Positions 1 through 7,877 of a DNA stretch of 43,608 bases are shown piece by piece. The translations under genes were made by a program, and so were the position numbers. Source of the DNA: Chrysophaeum taylorii (Eukaryota > Sar > Pelagophyceae > Pelagomonadales > Pelagomonadaceae); the NCBI GenBank assembly GCA_029834535.1, contig JAQMWT010000520.1, forward strand, positions 1 to 43,608, read 5' to 3'. The stretch's first letter is position 1; the number at the start of each line of letters is the position of its first letter. The notes beneath the pieces were generated by a model. The model saw only the letters and a program-made list of their open reading frames with translations, made no database searches and had not been told where the DNA came from.

Positions 1-1050
1 GCCACCCGCACAAGCATTTCAATGCGACCAAGCCTTCGTTTGAGCAAACTCACAAGGCCGGCGAAGTCTGGCGTGCGACGGCGGCTATGTGACCATCCCA
101 TCCGAATGGGGAGGCTTCACACATATCATCGTCTTCAAGGAACTCATTTCGAAATTTCTCTGGTGTACTTTACACGCACCACCAACGCCACGGAGTTCAC
201 TCAAGCTCTGGATTTTGTGTATGACTTCTGTCGTACACAACTCAACGTGCACACGCGCACCCTCTCTCCGATGCCTTCAAGCCCTACTTTAGCCAGCACA
301 TTACCTCCCCGTACCGCGTCGATAAGGGCATTCAACTCATCGCCTTCCCGCCGTACATGCACCACTTTAACTTTGAAGTTGAGTCTGCCATCGGTTTCAT
401 CGCCTCCGCCTCCTCAACTCGCCTTCGTTCTCTCCTTAATGCTCACTATCGTGGCGCCAAGATCGTGGAACCAGCCATCATGTTTCCCATGGGCGGTGAT
501 ACACACCGTTCAAAGCTACAACCTTCCCCGAACGCCACGCTCGAGCGCATTCATCATGCTATCCTGAGTCCGCAACAGCTACTCTACAACCAACTCAACA
601 CTCCCCAACATGATATGCTCAAGATTTTTGGCGCTGAATGTTACCTTCCATTGGAGCCCCATGAACACCACAAGTGGGAACCGTGCCGCCGCAAATATCC
701 ATATCTCTGTTGCGCCAACGCGCAAAACCCGCTCGTCTCCCCACGCGTCGACCATCTCGCTGACGTCGTCCTCAACCCTGAAAACGGACAAATTCGTGTT
801 TCGTCCAAGCTGCAATTCCTCTACATGCTGCAGCATCCTACTCCTGATCCTGAACTTGCTCCTCCGCCTCACGCTCCTCCCGCGCCTTTCTCGCTCACAC
901 CCCACGCCGCTATCCAGACCATGTCATTCAGAGGGGACACGGACTCCTCATCCTCGGAGGGGGCACTCCCCACCTCCTTCAGCTCCTTCTTCGTCCCCTA
1001 CACCTACCTGCCTCTTCTCCCTCTTCTGACACTCTCGCCGACGATTCTGG
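1..1050 (+). pseudogene. copia integrase core, frameshifted (copy A)
   Basis: Pieces in three frames join into a copia integrase catalytic core when laid against copy C. They are the aspartate region of WACDGG (about 80-95), the YFTRTTNATEF segment (about 165-260), and FNFEVESAIGF with the third acidic residue (about 366-400). Then comes the integrase C-terminal region with HLADVVLNPENGQIRVSSK (about 750-810). Relative to copy C one base is missing near 80, 160 and 265, and further one-base changes fall near 485-530. A proline/serine-rich linker follows, with frame changes near 916 and before 1055. The family function is insertion of retroelement cDNA into chromosomes. This copy is inactive as written. 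Confidence 0.85.
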
Positions 1051-1054
1051 CTCT

Positions 1055-2683
1055 ATGTCACCTCCGCCCTTGCTTCCTTCTTACAAAGACCTTTTTGCAC
1101 AAGATGACCTCATTCTTGTCCCAGGTTCCAAGCAGCCTAACACCCGCAAGGCAACTTATATGAAAAATATCCAAGCCCGGCTGCAAGCGTCTACTATTGG
1201 TGCTTACAAGGCCGCTGGTGGCAAACTCGCCGATTTCCGCTGGGATCTTCGCCGCCACTTTCGTACGTTCAAGTCTCCCGCCCTCTCCGCCCTTCATCTC
1301 AATGGTGGTATCCTCTGGTCTGCTATCTGCTCAGCGGGGGAACATGCGTTGTTAGCTCGTCTTCTTCTCCCGTTGCGCACTGACTTACTTGCCCGCTACC
1401 CGCACGTCGATGGTTACTTCACCCACCCCAAGTGCGCATCCAGCATCCCAGCTGCAACCTTTTTAACTGCTGATGGTTCACCTGCGTGCCCCATTCCTCA
1501 GCCCCTTCTATCTGCATTCACTGAACACGCTGCAGCCTTTGGCACTTCTTCCTTACAATATGCACCTACGTACCTGGCGCCGACCAGCTTTATTGATCAC
1601 AACTCCTCCGAGTTTGGCGCTAATTCTGCATCTCTGGCTGACTTGGAGGAATACCTTCTGGTCTCTGCAGAGTTTATCACCCAGGTCTTACATACCGACC
1701 CTACTATCCATATTCAACTGGAATCTGCTTCTCCTACTCCTCCTACTGACGCTGTTTCCGCTTATCCCGAAGTTGCGCACATTGCCTCGACCGCAACGTC
1801 GTTAAGCTATAATTCACCAGCCACTGTTGGTCCTGACGAATATAAGGTCCAAGAAGCGGACGTTTCCATTGACGAATATAAACGCAAGCGCCTCCATGGT
1901 ATGTCGCCTGAAAACAGGCACGCCTACCTCAAGGCCATCGCCAAGGAACTCCACGACATTATCCGCTTTGGCTGCTTCAAACTTTCCTTACCCGACGGTG
2001 TCTCTCGTCCTATTGACAGCAAGATGGTGCTGAAGATTAAAACAGACTCTGCAGGCAAATACGTTAAGCACAAGGCTCGCCTCGTACTACGTGGCTTCCT
2101 AGCATCTCTTGGCGCCGATTTCTTTGGCACCTTCAGCCCCATGGCCACCATGACCGCAATCCGGGTACTACTAGCTATTGCAGCATACAAGCAATTGCCT
2201 GTCTACCATGCAGACGTCCCGAACGCCTTCGTTCAGTCTGACATTGATGCCAACGTCTATGTTCAGTTACCAGACGGCATCAAGCTTATCGACCCCGATG
2301 ACGCTAAGTACAAGGGCCGACGCCTACCGAAACTGCTGAAGTCACTTTATGGACTTCGGCAATCACCATCTCTTTGGAACAAAGAGATAGACGGCTTCTT
2401 CCGTAGCCTTGGCTACAAACGCCTGCATTCGGACTCTTGCCTATATGCTCGAGTATCCGCACACGCCAAGTTCGTCGTATGCAGTCTGTCTGTAGACGAC
2501 ATTGTTAAAGTGTCCAATGATGACACTCTTCGTACTGAGTTACAGGATGCCCTTCACAAACGGTATGCTGTAGAGCACTTTGAACCTGTCCATACCCTCC
2601 TAGGTATGCGTGTGTGTCGTACATCTGATGGATCCATTTCTCTGGATGTGCAAGCCAAGCTTGATGAACTCTTCGCTGACTGA
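1055..2683 (+). CDS. copia reverse transcriptase domain (copy A)
   Basis: Open frame of 542 codons. The first 290 residues are a poorly conserved linker. The copia RT domain (RVT_2 type) then begins: LKIKTDSAGKYVKHKARLV, the motif with HADVPNAFVQSDIDANVYVQLP (first catalytic Asp), SLYGLRQSPSLW, and the catalytic LSVDD at 2485-2500. The enzyme would copy retroelement RNA to cDNA inside virus-like particles. The frame ends at a TGA created by a CTGA tandem duplication (2676-2683); without it the frame would run on into RNase H, as in copy C before its truncation. The ATG at 1055 is only the first Met of the open frame, because the real polyprotein starts upstream. All catalytic residues I can check are present. 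Confidence 0.9.
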   Translation: MSPPPLLPSYKDLFAQDDLILVPGSKQPNTRKATYMKNIQARLQASTIGAYKAAGGKLADFRWDLRRHFRTFKSPALSALHLNGGILWSAICSAGEHALLARLLLPLRTDLLARYPHVDGYFTHPKCASSIPAATFLTADGSPACPIPQPLLSAFTEHAAAFGTSSLQYAPTYLAPTSFIDHNSSEFGANSASLADLEEYLLVSAEFITQVLHTDPTIHIQLESASPTPPTDAVSAYPEVAHIASTATSLSYNSPATVGPDEYKVQEADVSIDEYKRKRLHGMSPENRHAYLKAIAKELHDIIRFGCFKLSLPDGVSRPIDSKMVLKIKTDSAGKYVKHKARLVLRGFLASLGADFFGTFSPMATMTAIRVLLAIAAYKQLPVYHADVPNAFVQSDIDANVYVQLPDGIKLIDPDDAKYKGRRLPKLLKSLYGLRQSPSLWNKEIDGFFRSLGYKRLHSDSCLYARVSAHAKFVVCSLSVDDIVKVSNDDTLRTELQDALHKRYAVEHFEPVHTLLGMRVCRTSDGSISLDVQAKLDELFAD

Positions 2684-3683
2684 TCACCCTGTCTTGCAGC
2701 AACCGACCCCGCTTAAATATCCTATGTCATCGTCCTTCAAGTATAAAGATGGCACTCCCAGCTCTGAAACAGAGTTGTACATCAATTCGCACTTTGCCAC
2801 CCTCCTTGGCAAGCTGGTGTTCATGCAAGTTGCCTGCAGACCTGACTTCTCGCAAGCCTTGGGCAGATGTTCGCGTGGCATGCATGCACCCACGTATGTT
2901 CACGTCCAAATGCTAGAGCATTTGCTTCGCTACCTCAAGAAGCCGGAAAACCGCTCACTTCGCCTCTGGTTCCATCCTAAAGGTAATGCTATTGAAGCTC
3001 ACCTTCGCACTGTCTCCGCTAATCGAATTGATCTCTCCACTGTGGTCGACTACCAACCGCAAGATGTATCCGCTGGACAGTTTGATCCCTTAGTCGCCAT
3101 GGTTGACGCTGACAACGCCCCTTCCTTAGCACAGGAAGATAGGAAATCTACCACCGGGTTAGTCTTCTATCTTTTCAACTGCCTTGTTGGTTGGAAAAGC
3201 AAACTTCAACCGATTGTCTCCTGCTCAACTCACGAAGCTGAGTTGATTCCCCTCAGTAGTTGTGCTGATGAAGCTGTTTGGCTACGCAAGCTGCTGTTGG
3301 AACTCTCCTTTGTCGTCAACCCCACCTTCTACGTCAACAATGCTAATGGTGAGAACACCGCTGACCCTGTTGACTTCGATGACAATGACAACCCAATTGC
3401 CGAAGATATGCGCTTCATCAGAAGCCTACCTCTCTTGTCTGACAATGCTGCCGCTGTTCACACCTTTAATAACCCAGATGGGTCCTCTCGATCCAAGGCA
3501 CTGTCGACCAGATGGTTTAAAATCCGTGAGTACATCTCGCTACAGAAAATACGAGTCCATCATGTTCCCGGCAAGCTGAACGTGGCGGCTGGTTTTACAA
3601 AGCCACTTGCTGCTGAGTTCTCCACTTTTCGTTCTCTACTCGGTATGCATCATGCTCCTGACGACAAGCCTTTACAGGATTGA
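2684..3683 (+). CDS. copia RNase H domain (copy A)
   Basis: This frame continues the RT palm/connection (SHFATLLGKLVFMQVACRPDFSQALGRCSRG). It enters RNase H with VDADNAPS, DRKSTTGLVFYL, CSTHEAELIPLSSCADEAVWLRKLL and the final LSDNAAAVH...STRWFKIREYI...VHHVPGKLNVAAGFTKPL. These are the copia RNase H signatures, with the acidic residues Asp, Glu and Asp in place. The role is degradation of the RNA strand during reverse transcription. It is out of frame with the RT because of the 4-base duplication just upstream. It is the only reasonably complete RNase H of this lineage here, since copies B and C both break off before it. Confidence 0.9.
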
Positions 3684-3890
3684 AGATGCCTAACTCTAGT
3701 GACCGCAACGTCGTTAAGCTAGCCCTGGCCTTACCTTCTTTGCCACAAATTTTTGTACGCGGGCGAGTGTTGTTCATGTCTTTTCTTGACACTCCCGTGG
3801 CCGCGGCATCTCACTAGTCGGTTGAAGGACAGTCCTTTCTCGCTCTCCACGGCCGAACCTTCCCCCAGGTTGTCGCAAAAGCAACGAACC

Positions 3891-4532
3891 ATGACTGCTA
3901 CAACTGCTACCACACTGGCTGCTGCGTTTGCACCGACACTAGCCGTGCATATCTCACCTCAGTCGCTGACGACGTTCCAGGACGGCCTCAGTATTGACTA
4001 TGCTGCTTACGAGCGAGGAATCTCTCTCCTTGAGAACTTCCGTGTCCCTGTCACCCCATTTCTCTCTTCTTTTATGCGAGTGGAACTCACACTGACCTAT
4101 GAGTCTACTGACTTTTCATTGTTTGTAGACCTGACCACATTCATATCCATGCGCTTACCCATTACTATACTTTGGGAAGCTGCTCCTGCTATTGCTTCTA
4201 TTGGCTGCTACAGATGCCCCAAACGCGAACGTTTCATTTTGTCGCTTTCCTTTTTTTTTGCGCAGTGCCTCAATGATCGTGGACAACCGACTTTCCTAGT
4301 CTCGACCACGTACAGTTCCAAGGCACAAACACCTCGTGAACTCCCCACTGAAGTGCGGAGTCACCTCAACACGGACGACCATAAGAAGAATTGTGACATC
4401 CCCATTATCACAACACCGATCAGTTTACTTGTGACTCGTGTTCGAACACAGAGTCGCACAGCTCAGGCTATACAAGCCATCCATTCAGCATTTGATTACC
4501 ACTGTTGCTCGATCGCGCGTACAACATCTTGA
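3891..4532 (+). CDS. unrecognised ORF downstream of copia A
   Basis: An open frame covers 3753-4532; I place the start at the ATG at 3891 because the residues before it look like untranslated leader. The product begins with a Thr/Ala-rich stretch and continues with a hydrophobic, acidic-poor sequence (about 213 residues) that I cannot assign to a family. Base composition and codon use resemble copy A. It could be the gag region of a neighbouring copy, an extra 3' ORF of the element, or chance. A 20-21-base motif shared with copies A and C occurs shortly before it (3701) and after it (4650), which ties it loosely to this copia lineage. Confidence 0.3.
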   Translation: MTATTATTLAAAFAPTLAVHISPQSLTTFQDGLSIDYAAYERGISLLENFRVPVTPFLSSFMRVELTLTYESTDFSLFVDLTTFISMRLPITILWEAAPAIASIGCYRCPKRERFILSLSFFFAQCLNDRGQPTFLVSTTYSSKAQTPRELPTEVRSHLNTDDHKKNCDIPIITTPISLLVTRVRTQSRTAQAIQAIHSAFDYHCCSIARTTS

Positions 4533-4647
4533 CGACTACGCATCATCCTCTGATGATACAGAACCGCTATCACTCCTGGATGTAATGTTCGGCCACACTT
4601 ATGCTCAGGCAGAACATTGAGACTTCCTGCGCCTTTTTTTTAAATCG

Positions 4648-5130
4648 TTGACCGAAACGTCGTTAAACTACTTACACTCCACGCCAGACTCTACTCTGGA
4701 GATGTCTTCGCCATCGTTACCTACGTCTTCTGCTTCGCTTGCTGATTTCGACGTCTTGTGTCAACAAGTCGACCAACCCCAGGAAACTCTTCGAATCTAT
4801 ATTACCGAGGCTGCCATTACTTCAATCACCTCCCTGGAGAGGCTCTTCCCTCCTACAGCCAACACCCACGTGTTACTTATAACACTGTACAAGATCACAG
4901 AGCTGTTGTCTCGCTTAACACTCACCGCTCATGACCAACATGCTGCCAGCCACTCCTCCCCGGACGATAACCTCCTTCATATACGTGACAAGTTGCTCTC
5001 ATGCTTCAGAGCATTCCGTCCGCTCTCATGTGAATCTGAAGACTCTTCTATCTTCGTTCGCCAAGTCCAACTTTTTCGGAAAACCAACTGGACACCTTTC
5101 AACTATATTATCTTTCGCCATCCATACTGA
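4648..5130 (+). CDS. unrecognised ORF, possible copia-associated fragment
   Basis: Open frame of 160 codons that begins with TTG and a short peptide (TETSLNY) also present in the unassigned domain of copy C (TEMSLNY, near 35285). The rest (DVLCQQVDQPQETLRIYI..., SLERLFPPTANTHVLLITLYKITELLSRL) looks like ordinary soluble protein with amphipathic helices, but I recognise no family. Two further short frames (4931-5209 and 5157-5357) continue in other frames, as expected for a gene with frameshifts. It is best read as part of a decayed retroelement gene. Function unknown. Confidence 0.3.
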   Translation: MTETSLNYLHSTPDSTLEMSSPSLPTSSASLADFDVLCQQVDQPQETLRIYITEAAITSITSLERLFPPTANTHVLLITLYKITELLSRLTLTAHDQHAASHSSPDDNLLHIRDKLLSCFRAFRPLSCESEDSSIFVRQVQLFRKTNWTPFNYIIFRHPY

Positions 5131-5359
5131 ATGCTCTACTTGCACTCACCCTTCACTTGGCACCACATCATTCGGCTATTGGTGTTCACCACCTTACAGT
5201 AGAAGCTGACGATGATTCCAACACTCTCGAACCGGCAACAATTAACGACATCTACCACCCCTCCTCAGATAATCCTAACACACTGTCTGTTGTATCTGTC
5301 TTTCTTAATGTTCTCTTCAAAATGGTCAAATCGACTCTCAGCTCCACCAAGTCCTAAGA

Positions 5360-5925
5360 CCCTTCTATACTCTTGATGCTTCGTATGTGACCTCTGTGAC
5401 CATCAAGACTGTATTCCCTCTTTTTTCTTCATCATCATCTTTCTCAAGAGATGCTATACAGTCGCACCTTGCGCTTAAGACATCTCGAGGGGGTGCAGAG
5501 AAATCTGCTGCCTCTTACCCTTATCCGTCCGTTGAGAACGTGATATCTTCCTTACCCTTCTTCTTCCTTTCTACACAACCAAATAGTCCTCTGATTTGTG
5601 CCTACGCTCATCATCATGGTCTAGCGCGTCCCGAGGTATGTAGCACTATACACTTTTTTACCTTTCTCGTGTAGTTCTAGATGCCGCCTGTCGTGTTCTG
5701 AGGATATAGGGAACATACCTTTTCATTCCCCGAATTAAATACTTCCAGACGTTCATGATGAGACGGGATGGTTTCCCAGGTGACTTACCACTGCTTGCTA
5801 ATGCTCTGCAGAAATTTTCCACCTCTACTTCACTTCGTCGTCGAGCCTTTCGATGATGCGAGCAACCTTGGGCCTGGTGACAGACCGGATGGCCACCTAT
5901 TTTGGGCCGTAGATGGACTCCTTGG
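5360..5925. other. no recognisable gene
   Basis: Only short T-rich open frames are seen between the copia-associated ORFs and the hAT remnant. I see no LTR, tRNA or terminal inverted repeat that I can support. The end of the copia-related sequence and one end of the hAT element must lie in this stretch. Confidence 0.5.
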
Positions 5926-5929
5926 CTTC

Positions 5930-7724
5930 GAATGTTGCGAGCTCACTCAGAGAGAAGCATGCCGTATTTGCCGTTACGCTCTCCGCCGCAGTAGTTGAGG
6001 AGGGCCGACTGGACATCCAGTTCGGTGAACGACGCGTCGGCGGCCTCGAGCATCCCTTCGCCCAGAGCGTACTGCACGATGAACCGGATAGTGAGGTCGA
6101 GCTTGAAGGCGCGAGGCAGTGCGCGACGTGGCGGACGCCAGCGCGTTTGCCGGCGCCGAGCCAGCGTTCACGGGTGGCGCGGATGATGTCGACGAACGTC
6201 AAGCTCGTCGGTGACGTCTTCGGGCAGGACTTGGACTTGTTGGTGGAGGAAGACGGGGAGTACATGCGACAGCGGGACCTCATCGCCTTCGAGATAGTGG
6301 AGCCCGCCCGCTTGAGAGGGGGTGGAAGAGGCAGGCGACAGCGTCGCCGCGGCGTTTGGTTGAAGCCGACTGGGCGAGGTCCTTGAAACGTCTGAAGTCG
6401 CGGCGGGCCTTGGTGTTGTTGTTGTGCCGCTTGAGCAGCTTGTACTCGGGAGTATCAGCGAGCGAGCCCACGATCGACCAGTTCCGGGTGATGGACAGGA
6501 GCACAAGGCAGGCGTAGGCGAATCGCGTGTCCGGAAACGTCTTGATGTCAAGCATGCTGGCCGACGAGTCAGCCCGCCGGTGCTCCTTCTTCTTCTGCTG
6601 GAAAAAGTCTCGTGGAGAAGCGAGAGCCGCGGCAGAAAGACAAAGAGGAATTTAAAGTCCGCCATGATATTCTTCATCTCGGCGAACTTAGCGATGTCTT
6701 CACAGTGGAGATCGAACACATGGACGCAACAGCCGATAAGATATAACCTGGGGAACTGGTCCTTGACGTAGCCGAAGAGGCCCAAGCGAAGCGACCACTT
6801 CGAACCCGTGTTGTCGGCCACCATCGCGATGAATTCCTTGCAGTCGCCCATGGCCGCGATGAGCTCCCTCGAGTAAGTCTCCCCCGTTTGACGGCGGCGC
6901 GGCCAGAACCAAACGGTGGTGAAGTACGCCGTGAAGGCAACCTTCGCAAAGGAGATGTTCATGACATGGCGCTTGCGCCGGTTCTTGAAGCCGTCCACGA
7001 TCGCCGTCTTCTTCTTCCCGGGGAGTTTGCTCATCTTCGCATCGACCCTCTCCCGCGTCTCGGCTTGCGTTCGCTCCAGGTATGCGTCGTGCGCAGCGCG
7101 CAAGCCCGTGGCATGTGCACTGCATACGCCGGGTTTAGGGCCTTGATAGCTCGACGAAAAGCCCATTGCTCTCAACGACGAAGAACGGAACGCGGCAGAT
7201 AAAGAAGAAGAAAGCGCCGATGAAGAATGTAAAGGGTCGCGATTTGCAGTACCGATGTGAGACGATGGAACTTCAGATGCTGGTCAAGGGTTTGTTGGCG
7301 CTCGTCGATCGTTTGCTCTGCAGCCGCCGCTTTGGATCTCTGCTCGGCACGAGCAAGATCCTGCTCCGGCGCCGTATAAGCTGCTGCTTGTTGCGCCGCT
7401 GTTCGAACGCAATCAGCCAGTCCTTGGCCGCCTTCGCGAGCACGGACTTGCTGTGTTCAGAGACGCTCCTGCATTTCAGCAGCACGACTTCCGTAAGCTC
7501 GGTCAAAGGGTTGATCGCCAACGCTTGTGGGAACAATTCCGGTCGGCCTCGAGCGTGAGTTTCGTCTTGACGTTCGATTTTTTGACCGACAACTTCGACG
7601 GCGTCCTAGTCCGCGCGAAGACTTCGGGGACGTCAAGCACAGCCTCCTCATCGAAGAAAGAACTCCAAGACATTAGTGAGGTTCCGCAGGGCTGAAACCC
7701 TGAAAAAAAAAAGCGAACGGTCAT
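5930..7724 (-). pseudogene. hAT-family transposase, multiply frameshifted
   Basis: Reading the - strand from 7724 downward, several frames link into one hAT-like transposase. An N-terminal part (7273-7724) contains FFDEEAVLD and KDWLIAFEQRRNKQ. A central DUF659-like part (ORF 6168-7175) has FIAMVADNTGSKWSLRL (about 6800-6830) and IGCCVHVFDLHCEDIAKF (about 6680-6735), the usual Asp-containing and CxxH-like signatures. A C-terminal part has RNWSIVGSLADTPEYKLLK (about 6440-6500), DEVPLSHVLPVF (about 6250-6290) and finally IVQYALGEGMLEAADASF (about 6030-6085). hAT enzymes cut and paste DNA and leave 8-bp duplications. At least three frame changes make this copy dead. I could not identify terminal inverted repeats. 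Confidence 0.7.
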
Positions 7725-7877
7725 TCAACGACTCTAAAACGGCTACGTAACGGCTCTACAAACTTATCGATAATGTCAGCACAGTGTCACGCTTTTCCAG
7801 GTGTTTCGGAAAGTTTTCGGAAAAGCAACGGACTATAAACCGCTCTATGTTTCTTTTATCGTGCGAACCTCACTACT

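Larger units (their letters stand above)
1..3683 (+). mobile_element. Ty1/copia retrotransposon, copy A (5' part outside window)
   Basis: Three consecutive copia pol modules lie in the usual order integrase, reverse transcriptase, RNase H on the + strand. Copy A is closely similar at nucleotide level to copy C (32190-37060, - strand), and more distantly to copy B at protein level. The window begins inside the integrase, just before the WACDGG aspartate. The 3' LTR could not be identified after the RNase H stop. Compared with copy C the frame is broken by several 1-base indels in the integrase, shifts near 916 and 1025-1055, and a 4-base duplication at 2676-2683. It therefore cannot make a full polyprotein as written. 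Confidence 0.9.

Noticed and set aside
7700..7815. Candidate hAT terminal inverted repeat (CACTGT-like) near 7780
   Set aside because: Only a weak match (near 5278) at the other side and no 8-bp duplication found.
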